A stretch of 8,925 nucleotides of DNA from JAVBQU01 sp031548675 (GTDB lineage: Bacteria; Bacteroidota; Bacteroidia; Bacteroidales; P3). The stretch covers positions 1-8,925 of the forward strand of contig JAVBQU010000124.1 of assembly GCA_031548675.1 (NCBI GenBank), given 5' to 3'. Each line of letters starts with the position of its first letter. Position 1 is the stretch's first letter. Below the pieces are notes generated by a model. That model saw nothing but the letters and a program-made list of their open reading frames with translations. It was not told the DNA's origin and did not search any database. The position numbers were made by a program, and so were the translations under genes. This document shows, in pieces, positions 1 through 5,433 of this stretch.

Positions 1-233
1 ATTAAAGTTTTTTGAAGTACATCAATTTGCTCCTGAGATAGAGAGATTTCGTTTATTAAAGACAATACAGTACAAAATCCATCTTGAGAAGTGTCATACA
101 GGTCTGACTGGGTCGCCATGATGAGCAGTCGGGTTAAATGGTATTTCAAGTTAATGAGGCTTTCAATGGATAGGATTGGGTCAAGAACAATTGCCCAACA
201 TCGACCATCATCGGTTAAAATTTGCTGTATCAT
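1..233 (-). CDS. Partial hypothetical protein, cut by left edge
   Basis: A minus-strand frame opens at the ATG complementary to 231-233 and stays open for 77 codons until it leaves the window, so the C-terminus is missing. The visible part starts MIQQILTDDGRCWAIVLDP and is a soluble-looking, helix-rich sequence with no signal peptide or membrane segment; I recognise no family. The start is supported by TAAATTTG on the minus strand at 269-262, an exact match to the Bacteroidota -7 consensus TAnnTTTG, placed to give a leader of roughly 20 nt. It points the same way as the mobile-element genes to its right and probably belongs to the same element. Function unknown; that it is a gene is likely but not certain. 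Confidence 0.5.
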   Translation of the reverse strand, partial: MIQQILTDDGRCWAIVLDPILSIESLINLKYHLTRLLIMATQSDLYDTSQDGFCTVLSLINEISLSQEQIDVLQKTL

Positions 234-261
234 AATTGTTTTTTGTTTAAAATTATGCTTG

Positions 262-269
262 CAAATTTA
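262..269 (-). promoter_or_regulatory. Putative -7 promoter element of the left-edge gene
   Basis: Read on the minus strand this is TAAATTTG, a full match to the Bacteroidota -7 motif TAnnTTTG. A TTTTG that could act as the -33 element lies at about 297-293, but the spacer is 23 nt, longer than the usual 19-21, so only the -7 half is convincing. Confidence 0.35.
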
Positions 270-438
270 GCGGAACGGAAATTTATCGTTTTCAAAATAT
301 TTTCATTACACTTTCATTTTTTCAATTTTCCAAAACTTGCTCTTATTTTTATCTATCCAGAAATTACTTCAGAAAAATTAAATGCACCCTCTCTCCATAA
401 AGATTGAAGTAGTGATTTTGAAATTCCATGCGTTTACT

Positions 439-1704
439 CTAATTATTTTGTTTTTCCCGATGCTGGTTAATAAACTTCTTTACAAACTTTGTTTTATTGG
501 CATCAACAAGAGGTATTTCATCTTCTTCAAACATCTCATCCAATATTAATTTTGTCTGCCAAATACCCGAATCAATAAGAGCCTGCTTTAATGTAGGAAT
601 TTGCTCAAAATCAACCTTATAAAAGAAACTGATTTTATCCATTCCAAGATAAATAATTTCGCTCTTGCCCAGCGACAGAAGTTCATAAAACTTTTTCCCT
701 TCAGGTGCAGTTTCACTGACTAAAGGAATGAAGGTACTTATCACAATGTCATTACCTTGTATAAAATAAGTGAAATAGCCCACAGGATACTCATCTCTTA
801 CTGTGCATGCAAACAGTTGTTGTTTTCCATTTGATACTAATTGCAATCCGTGTGTAAAGGCATACTGAATATAAATATTCTGCTCATCAGGAGGAAATAA
901 GTCCATACGCTCTTTGAAACGGTGTAGCACATGCGACTGTATGTATATATTTAGTTTTTCGTCTTCTTTTGCATCGGGAAAAATCATGTTTCGTGGAACA
1001 GTCGATTCAGCCGGCTTATAGTTTCCATTGGCAGTAATAAGCATTCGATAGGCTTTACGCTCTATATTATTATGAATAAACTTCTTTACTTCACATCCCT
1101 TTGCTGTAAGCAGTATGGTCATTCTCATGGTTATACTGCCGTCGGCTAATGTAACATTTTCGCAGATATGCTTAAAACCATAAAAACGATAGTTTATTTT
1201 TGAATAACATCTTGTTCTGTACCAAATGTTATGCAATACATCGTCAAAAGCATTATAAAAGATGTCATCTTTGTCGAATTTCTCACAAATCTGCCTTGCG
1301 ATTTCTTCTTGTGGGGTTCCTGACAAACGCTGATCTCTATGATACATATTGGAAATATTCATCAGAAAGCTGAACCCATAGGTGGCAAGTTCCATATAGG
1401 TAAGTTGATTTTCAGGATTGCCCCAAAAATTGGTTTTCATAAGCTGATACATCTCTGCATGAATATTCCTAATATATTGGCGTGGAACAGTATGTTCTTT
1501 TTCCGGTTTTACAATTGGCGGATTGCACCAGTTGGCAAGCAGATATTGTTTCTGTTTTTTTGTGAAGCGGTCAATTAATTCAGGTTCTAACCCGAAACAA
1601 CGGAGTACTTTCTTTGCAATCGGATAACAATGCTCTTGTTCGGTACGTGATTTGTTCTTTTTCGATGTGGGGACAGGGGCATATTGTTTTCTTTTCTTTG
1701 CCAT
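439..1704 (-). CDS. Unrecognised 421-residue mobile-element protein
   Basis: A complete reading frame of 421 residues ending in TAG. The first 20 residues are strongly basic (MAKKRKQYAPVPTSKKNKSR), as in nucleic-acid-binding tails, and the last 40 are highly charged. There is no signal peptide or membrane helix, so it is probably cytoplasmic. I do not recognise the family. Residues 257-267 (SHVLHRFKERM), followed by an amphipathic helix and then beta-like stretches ending near GNDIVISTFIPL (317-328), recall the S-H-A-x-x-R-x-x-x-R start and beta-rich end of DUF4258/BECR-type RNase domains. That is a resemblance of pattern only. It lies on the same strand as the 67-residue ORF, the coiled-coil gene and rteC, which suggests it is mobile-element cargo. 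A 249-bp gap and its own -7-like box suggest separate transcription. Confidence 0.8.
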   Translation of the reverse strand: MAKKRKQYAPVPTSKKNKSRTEQEHCYPIAKKVLRCFGLEPELIDRFTKKQKQYLLANWCNPPIVKPEKEHTVPRQYIRNIHAEMYQLMKTNFWGNPENQLTYMELATYGFSFLMNISNMYHRDQRLSGTPQEEIARQICEKFDKDDIFYNAFDDVLHNIWYRTRCYSKINYRFYGFKHICENVTLADGSITMRMTILLTAKGCEVKKFIHNNIERKAYRMLITANGNYKPAESTVPRNMIFPDAKEDEKLNIYIQSHVLHRFKERMDLFPPDEQNIYIQYAFTHGLQLVSNGKQQLFACTVRDEYPVGYFTYFIQGNDIVISTFIPLVSETAPEGKKFYELLSLGKSEIIYLGMDKISFFYKVDFEQIPTLKQALIDSGIWQTKLILDEMFEEDEIPLVDANKTKFVKKFINQHREKQNN

Positions 1705-1738
1705 GTCTGAGTTATTTGTATCGCACGCTATTTTAATG

Positions 1739-1746
1739 CAAAAATA
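1739..1746 (-). promoter_or_regulatory. Putative -7 promoter element of the 421-aa gene
   Basis: Minus-strand TATTTTTG matches the Bacteroidota -7 motif TAnnTTTG and sits about 35 nt upstream of the ATG at 1704. I see no TTTG at the expected 19-21 nt further upstream, so support is partial. The rest of 1705-1953 shows nothing I can name. Confidence 0.3.
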
Positions 1747-1953
1747 ATATTTTTAATCAACAACGTCCTAAATAAATCATTAGGGTAAATGAAGAAAATT
1801 TTACTCATAACAAAACAATTTAATTGATTGATTTTATTGTTTATGTAATTGCACCAAGAGGTATGGCACAATTTACTTATTTCTACTTATTGTGACATTT
1901 TTATGTTGCATGAGCCTCTAAACGATACCTCTGTTTTAAATTTCCATCATGCT

Positions 1954-2157
1954 TTAAAACTCCTCTCCAATTTCATCCATCAGTTCCAAAATGGCTTCAC
2001 GGTCATTTGGAGTGTAATCTACTTCAAAAAGAATTCTCAAATCATCGTTGTCTTCCTCATCTAAGCCTATGATACGGTTAGATAAATCGTTATCTTCCAA
2101 AATGCCTGTAAAACTGTGCAATTGAGTGGCTGCTACCGAAAAGGTTCTTGTTTTCAT
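1954..2157 (-). CDS. Small acidic hypothetical protein (67 aa)
   Basis: A 67-residue frame running from MKTRTFSVAATQL to a C-terminus rich in Asp and Glu (ELMDEIGEEF). It has no signal peptide, no Cys and no membrane segment. The strongly acidic second half suggests a partner-binding or DNA-mimic type of peptide, but I recognise no family. It starts 12 nt after the stop codon of the upstream coiled-coil gene (2170-2820), so the two are very likely co-transcribed and may work together. The operon-like spacing and ordinary composition make it a likely real gene; function unknown. Confidence 0.6.
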   Translation of the reverse strand: MKTRTFSVAATQLHSFTGILEDNDLSNRIIGLDEEDNDDLRILFEVDYTPNDREAILELMDEIGEEF

Positions 2158-2169
2158 AAGGTTTTAAAT

Positions 2170-2820
2170 TTAAGGGTTAATACTATTATTAGATGTATTA
2201 AGTTTTTCGATTTTCTGATTTGTTAAAAAACTTCCTATTCCGCTAACCAAAGCCGGAAGTAAAGGCAAAATGGTATCTTTGAACATGTCGGGAGTCGTTT
2301 GCCGAAGAATCGTATTCAGTTTTTCGATTATCTTTTCTTGATTAAGGATATACTTTTTTTCCAGTTTTTCAATGGTTTGCTTTTGACTTGAAATTTGCAA
2401 CTGATAATCTTTGACTTCCGATTCAAATACAGTTTTTATTCGCTTAAAATTGCTTTCTTGAGCCAGTTTTTCCAATTCTTCCCGCTCTTCGAGCAAAAGT
2501 ATCCGTTCATGGTTTAGCTCTCGGCTTTGAACCATTATTTCCCTCTCCCAATGCATTAGCTGACGTTCCTTTTGCTGTAATTCATTCATTTTTTGAGATT
2601 CCAAAACTGAACCATAAGCCTGCCCGATATTTTCAGGATTGTCAGAAAGCAAACAGTTTCCTTGATTATCATACAAGGGTAAAGCCTTCTCACATAGTTC
2701 GATGACAATATCCGCTAACGGTATTTTTCGGTTACATCCCTTGCGTTTGGCTTGTTGAATATGATACAAGCGGTTGTATAATGGTTGAGGGACTTCCAAC
2801 CTGATTCCTTTAAAGTACAT
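2170..2820 (-). CDS. RHH/coiled-coil protein, possible mobilization accessory
   Basis: A 216-residue protein in three parts. Residues 4-50 (GIRLEVPQPLYNRLYHIQQ, then PLADIVIELCEKAL) look like a ribbon-helix-helix: a short beta strand and two helices with basic residues between them. Residues about 75-172 are a long Glu/Lys/Gln-rich coiled coil. Residues 184-199 (ILPLLPALVSGIGSFL) form a short hydrophobic stretch before a polar tail. This layout resembles DNA-binding accessory proteins of Bacteroides mobilizable elements such as the BfmA/BtgA type, but I cannot confirm membership. It is followed after 12 nt by the 67-residue acidic gene. A -7-like box TATTTTTG lies upstream at 2887-2880 on the minus strand. 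Likely a DNA-binding oligomer; the transfer role is inferred from the nearby RteC protein. Confidence 0.7.
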   Translation of the reverse strand: MYFKGIRLEVPQPLYNRLYHIQQAKRKGCNRKIPLADIVIELCEKALPLYDNQGNCLLSDNPENIGQAYGSVLESQKMNELQQKERQLMHWEREIMVQSRELNHERILLLEEREELEKLAQESNFKRIKTVFESEVKDYQLQISSQKQTIEKLEKKYILNQEKIIEKLNTILRQTTPDMFKDTILPLLPALVSGIGSFLTNQKIEKLNTSNNSINP

Positions 2821-2879
2821 AATTCCGTATATTTTATTTCAATAGATTTGATTCGTGTTTCTGCAAAAATTCAACGTTG

Positions 2880-2887
2880 CAAAAATA
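2880..2887 (-). promoter_or_regulatory. Putative -7 promoter element of the coiled-coil gene
   Basis: Minus-strand TATTTTTG fits TAnnTTTG and lies about 60 nt upstream of the ATG at 2820. Just beyond it, 2889-2903 holds a near-palindrome around GAAATATTC that could be an operator. No well-spaced -33 TTTG is visible. Confidence 0.3.
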
Positions 2888-3316
2888 GATCGAAATATTC
2901 GAATTATAAAACGCAAAACGCTGTTTATAAATGAAATATGATGAAGTGAAAAAAGGAAATATTTCTTCTGTTTTCTGTTCGTTGAACTTGAATAGTAATA
3001 AAATCATGTCTAAAACCTAATCCCTGTCAATGATTCCTTAAGATTCACAATGGAAATTCTACCAATAGCATTAAAAAGGATAAAAAGAAATTTTAATTCG
3101 AAATTCGGATAAGAAAATAAATGGTCAAGAGAAGATAAATAGCAAAAAGTCCTTTTTGTACTGGATTTTGTGTCAATACCGAAAAAAATGTACAATTCAT
3201 CTGCTATTTTGTGCAAACGACCTGTTTTTTTGGCACAAAGCATTAATTTAGCTATAAAAAACGATAGATTAGCGTTAGTCAGCTATTCATTTAGCGATAA
3301 AATAGTGAAAAACGAA
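2888..3316. other. Gene-free AT-rich stretch
   Basis: I see no convincing gene here. A 77-codon minus-strand frame at 3010-3243 has no recognisable sequence and no promoter in front of it; it is the only long frame and I treat it as chance or decayed coding DNA. No tRNA, array or insertion-sequence end is visible. It separates rteC from the coiled-coil gene, so those two are probably not one transcript. Confidence 0.4.
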
Positions 3317-3317
3317 A

Positions 3318-3363
3318 AGTGAATAGTAAAAAATTGTTCACTGTTAATTATTCATTATTCACT
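3318..3363. repeat. AT-rich inverted repeat behind rteC
   Basis: AGTGAATA (3318-3325) and TATTCACT (3356-3363) form an 8-bp perfect inverted repeat. The 30 nt between them are repetitive (GTTCACTGTTAATTATTCAT). It ends 3 nt from the rteC stop codon and could act as a transcription end. Stretches built from GTGAATA/TTAACA-like words are common as simple intergenic repeats in Bacteroidota, so it may equally be such a repeat. Confidence 0.4.
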
Positions 3364-3366
3364 AAA

Positions 3367-4140
3367 TTACTGTTTGGCTACAAAATCATCAAAAAAGGCT
3401 TTCATCTCCGAGAAAAAAACCGCATAATTTTTTTTACGGATGTAAATGCTACTTTCCAATTTACTGTAATTGCTAAAATCGACATTGAAAAGTTCGCCCA
3501 TTATCAGGCAGAAAGCACGGAAACTAAGATATTTGTACTTGCCTACCACCCTGCCTGCATGGTAAAGCCCCAAAAGTAATTCTAACAAGTGGACTTTATC
3601 GCCTTTCCATTCTAAAATAATAGATTGGGGGGATTTCCTGAGCGGATTTTTAGAGGTGGACGGATGAAAGGGTTCATGTTCTAATTGGTCTTTTAAGAAA
3701 ATGCGTAGTAATTGCAAAAAGTGTTTCTGCACCAACAGGAATTCGGAGATTTTACATAAAATTTGTTTCTTTTGAAAATCTGAAATCTTGGGGTCGAAAG
3801 GCAGGTAGGAATGATAATGCTGCCAGATTCTGCGGTTCTCTAACATTAAACAATAGTAGGAAAGTTCACACTCTTTGATGTTGAGCAACATCCGGTGCAG
3901 TTCGGCATGGGAATAAGCGGAATGTTCTACTTGATAGAAAGTTTCTTTGAAACTTACAAATTGCTCCCAAAGGTATTCCTTGTACTTGTGCAGCAAATTA
4001 AAACCGTTAAAAATCAGGTTGATTTCGGCAAATTCTTCGAACAGGCTCATTTGTTCTTCCCCAATAGGGGCTTCGCTTAGCTGCAACACTATACGGCTGC
4101 ACTCTGCGATAAAAATCTGAAATAGTGTTTCCATACGCAT
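3367..4140 (-). CDS. rteC: RteC-family regulator of mobile-element transfer
   Basis: A 257-residue, all-helical cytoplasmic protein. The C-terminal third (about 175-250) carries the RteC signature: LEWKGDKVHLLELLLGLYHA (176-195), then a helical segment with LFNVDFSNY (217-225), then an Arg/Lys-rich final helix. In CTnDOT, RteC is made under control of the RteA/RteB two-component system and switches on the excision operon of the integrative element; the C-terminal part is a winged helix-turn-helix that binds DNA. The N-terminal 150 residues are a helical domain as in the family. Length agrees with family members of roughly 220-290 residues. The first two methionines are 2 codons apart and I keep the first. 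A consensus promoter lies about 120 nt upstream. No RteA/RteB, integrase or excisionase is in the window, so the element is incomplete here. Family assignment is by recognition of motif and length. Confidence 0.8.
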   Translation of the reverse strand: MRMETLFQIFIAECSRIVLQLSEAPIGEEQMSLFEEFAEINLIFNGFNLLHKYKEYLWEQFVSFKETFYQVEHSAYSHAELHRMLLNIKECELSYYCLMLENRRIWQHYHSYLPFDPKISDFQKKQILCKISEFLLVQKHFLQLLRIFLKDQLEHEPFHPSTSKNPLRKSPQSIILEWKGDKVHLLELLLGLYHAGRVVGKYKYLSFRAFCLIMGELFNVDFSNYSKLESSIYIRKKNYAVFFSEMKAFFDDFVAKQ

Positions 4141-4260
4141 AAAATTTAAGTTATGTCATTGAAAACAATTAAATTAACTGCAATGCTTAATGATGTGAAA
4201 AAAATATATTTAAATGGACTGAACTTTTTCTTGAAGCATTTTTATGTTTAAATACTAAAA

Positions 4261-4292
4261 CAAAAATATTACATTTGACAAAAATATGCAAA
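4261..4292 (-). promoter_or_regulatory. Promoter of rteC (Bacteroidota type)
   Basis: On the minus strand, TTTG (4292-4289), a 20-nt spacer and TATTTTTG (4268-4261) match both halves of the Bacteroidota sigma-ABfr consensus at ideal spacing. Transcription would start near 4255 and leave a leader of about 115 nt before the rteC ATG. A second, partial box (CAAAAATA at 4279-4286 on the plus strand) overlaps it. Confidence 0.55.
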
Positions 4293-4358
4293 ACTCAATA
4301 CTGTATTAAGTTTCATTGAGTCAAATAACAAATATTTTTATTATTTCCCAAAAATAAT

Positions 4359-4389
4359 TTTGTAATTCCAAAAAAGGGTTGTACTTTAG
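4359..4389 (+). promoter_or_regulatory. Rightward promoter before the lanthipeptide genes
   Basis: TTTG (4359-4362), a 19-nt spacer and TACTTTAG (4382-4389) match the Bacteroidota consensus, with one mismatch in the -7 box. Transcription would start near 4395 and read towards precursor 1, giving a leader of about 550 nt. It is divergent from the rteC promoter. It may drive the lanthipeptide genes, or a lost gene that once occupied 4440-4720. Confidence 0.5.
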
Positions 4390-4394
4390 CACTA

Positions 4395-4720
4395 TGAATT
4401 GAGGCTATTTTAATCTAAAATCCTGAAATATAATAAATACTATGGATTGCAAAAGATACATAAGGTTCTCGTTTCCCCAAAGTTTGGGATTAGACATCCC
4501 GAAGACGGCTATTTCTTGCCGGACTACTTTCAACTATTTTTACTTTTCCGCTACCTTTCCAGTTTTCAAAAACTTTCGACAAACTATATACTCAAGTGAT
4601 TACTTGGCTATACTGGGTAAGAATGACTTTGATAATTCCGGTTTCTGTTTGGCTTAGGCTGAATGGAAAAGAGATAAGAAATTATTGGGATTGGAAGCCC
4701 CGCCCGCTTTACAAATTACC
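4395..4720 (+). other. Transcribed-looking spacer without recognisable gene
   Basis: Only short frames are present. One of 71 codons at 4442-4657 and another running from about 4491 to 4766 in a different frame both lack any family I know, and their C-terminal parts conflict. The second ends inside the duplicated leader block, so it is unlikely to be real as written. This could be decayed coding sequence. Confidence 0.3.
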
Positions 4721-4731
4721 AAAAAAGCCTT

Positions 4732-4754
4732 CCTTGCAGGCTATAAATGCAAGG
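4732..4754 (+). promoter_or_regulatory. Conserved 7-bp hairpin, copy 1
   Basis: CCTTGCA (4732-4738) pairs perfectly with TGCAAGG (4748-4754) around a 9-nt loop. The same arms are perfectly kept at 8179-8185 and 8197-8203 although the loops differ. A shorter competing stem, AGCCT/AGGCT, overlaps the left arm, so two alternative folds are possible. Confidence 0.35.
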
Positions 4755-4848
4755 TATAGCGACTAACTATAAGCAACGAGATTTATTAACCAAAATACAA
4801 GAAAGGCGTAGCAAAAGTAAGCAAATTTTCCGAAACACCGTGCAATAA
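4747..4848 (+). other. Possible upstream ORF or decayed small gene
   Basis: A 33-codon frame beginning MQGIATNYKQRDLLTK. The matching frame of the second copy is interrupted by TAA at 8223-8225 and then runs on past the position of this stop to TAG at 8340-8342. Differences in the shared frame are often synonymous third-position changes (GTG/GTA, CAA/CAG, GCA/GCG, CAG/CAA), and the early indels are multiples of three. This hints that about 50 codons were once coding. I recognise no family, and no clear ribosome site precedes the ATG. Confidence 0.25.
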
Positions 4849-4860
4849 GCAGGTTTGGAA

Positions 4861-4903
4861 ACGCGGTTATTGCATAAGTATATGCAGTTTTAGCTGCCCG
4901 TGT
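4861..4903 (+). promoter_or_regulatory. Conserved nested hairpin, copy 1
   Basis: Outer stem ACGCGG (4861-4866) with CCGTGT (4898-4903); inner stem ATTGCATA (4869-4876) with TATGCAGT (4881-4888) around an AGTA loop. Two substitutions against copy 2 each turn a Watson-Crick pair into a G-U wobble, so the fold is kept in RNA. It lies about 45 nt before the precursor start and could act as a leader-RNA stability or control element. Confidence 0.45.
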
Positions 4904-4936
4904 AACTCAAAAGCTATATCTTTTCATATTTAATAT

Positions 4937-4942
4937 AGGAGA
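4937..4942 (+). promoter_or_regulatory. Shine-Dalgarno-like site of precursor 1
   Basis: AGGAGA lies 7-8 nt before the ATG at 4950 and is kept with its flanks (TTTAATATAGGAGATTTTA) before precursor 2. A strong Shine-Dalgarno sequence is unusual in Bacteroidota, where most genes lack one; it fixes the start of both precursors and suggests high translation. Confidence 0.6.
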
Positions 4943-4949
4943 TTTTATT

Positions 4950-5276
4950 ATGAAAAAGCTCAATAAAAAACTGCAACTAAACAAAGTAACCATTGCACGT
5001 TTAACCAGTGACCAACAAAGGTCTATGTATGGGGGTGACTTACCAACAACTGTTACAAAGTACGATTGTGGCGGCGGGGGAATAACTGTTTTTACAAATC
5101 CTACTTGTAATGGAGCAACGTGTGGGTGTCAAGGGATTCAAACAGAGGGTACTTGTGATAGTGCTGCGTGTCCTCCGACCTCACCGGAAAGATGTGCTTC
5201 AGCTCTAGGCTGTACCCAAAATGGGCAATGTAATGACGGATCTAGTCGTTGTTCAATTGATATATGTATGTTTTGA
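4950..5276 (+). CDS. Class I lanthipeptide precursor 1, Cys-rich core
   Basis: A 108-residue RiPP precursor. Residues 1-29 form the leader: Lys-rich start MKKLNKKLQLNKVTIARL, polar middle, and a double Gly at 28-29 as the expected processing site. The KLxLNKxTIxxL pattern followed by GG is that of Bacteroidota class I lanthipeptide leaders. The 79-residue core has 11 Cys and 17 Ser/Thr, with Gly runs and a TCNGATCGC segment, so up to eleven (methyl)lanthionine rings are possible in principle. The AGGAGA site fixes the start. The LanC gene 1.66 kb downstream is the likely cyclase; Ser/Thr dehydration would need a LanB not seen here. The leader and upstream DNA are nearly identical to those of precursor 2, while the core is unrelated. 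The core is long for a lanthipeptide. A different thiol-based modification is possible, but the adjacent LanC favours lanthionine. Confidence 0.85.
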   Translation: MKKLNKKLQLNKVTIARLTSDQQRSMYGGDLPTTVTKYDCGGGGITVFTNPTCNGATCGCQGIQTEGTCDSAACPPTSPERCASALGCTQNGQCNDGSSRCSIDICMF

Positions 5277-5361
5277 TTTTAAATTACTGAAAATAAAGAA
5301 TTACATGTTATTCTAATATTTAGTTTTTTGAAATTTGTTGAACTGGATGTTTAGCTAGTAA

Positions 5362-5433
5362 TTCATTCTACATAAAGGGAGTGGTTATTGCAGTGTATGC
5401 GGCATTAAGCCTCCCTTTATTGTAGAGAATGAA
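5362..5433 (+). terminator. Strong intercistronic hairpin, attenuator-like
   Basis: The left arm 5362-5381 (TTCATTC, TACA, TAAAGGGAG) pairs with 5411-5433 (CTCCCTTTA, TGTA, GAATGAA), 20 bp with two small bulges. The 29-nt loop contains GGTTATTGCA and TATGC, which resemble the conserved hairpin at 4861-4903. It has no U-tract, so partial termination or an RNA-processing and stability role is more likely than a full stop. It sits between precursor 1 and the next gene, where stem-loops in lantibiotic operons lower expression of the enzymes relative to the precursor. The ATG at 5429 lies inside the right arm. Confidence 0.6.

Larger units (their letters stand above)
4721..5036 (+). repeat. Direct repeat, copy 1: leader region plus leader peptide
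   Basis: This block is repeated at 8168-8482. Homology starts at the A-run before GCCTTCCTTGCA and stops just after the codons for the double glycine at the end of the leader peptide. Within 4780-4914 (135 nt, no gaps against 8229-8363) I count nine substitutions. Upstream of 4780 the copies differ by small insertions and deletions. Non-coding DNA is thus kept about as well as the leader codons, while the core codons are unrelated. A recent duplication with replacement of the core, or selection on the upstream region, would explain it. Confidence 0.85.

Noticed and set aside
222..407. Plus-strand 61-codon frame
   Set aside because: Low-complexity Phe/Leu/Ile-rich translation across an AT-rich spacer and promoter; overlaps the left-edge gene; no family.
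1339..1578. Plus-strand 79-codon frame
   Set aside because: Entirely antisense to the 421-residue gene, which has the better length and composition.
1849..2064. Plus-strand 71-codon frame
   Set aside because: Mostly spacer and antisense to the small acidic gene; no recognisable sequence.
3010..3243. Minus-strand 77-codon frame
   Set aside because: No family, no promoter box before it, AT-rich Phe/Leu-heavy translation; described as part of a gene-free gap.
3319..3579. Plus-strand 86-codon frame
   Set aside because: Starts in the repetitive AT stretch and runs antisense through the C-terminus of rteC.
3895..4080. Plus-strand 61-codon frame
   Set aside because: Lies fully antisense inside rteC; no ribosome site and no recognisable sequence.
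4442..4657. 71-codon frame after the rightward promoter
   Set aside because: Well placed behind a promoter, but the translation matches no family and other frames look equally coding-like; kept only as a spacer note.
4861..4903. Integron attC site
   Set aside because: The palindrome is attC-like in shape, but the GTTRRRY/RYYYAAC ends are absent and the downstream cassettes do not have integron layout.
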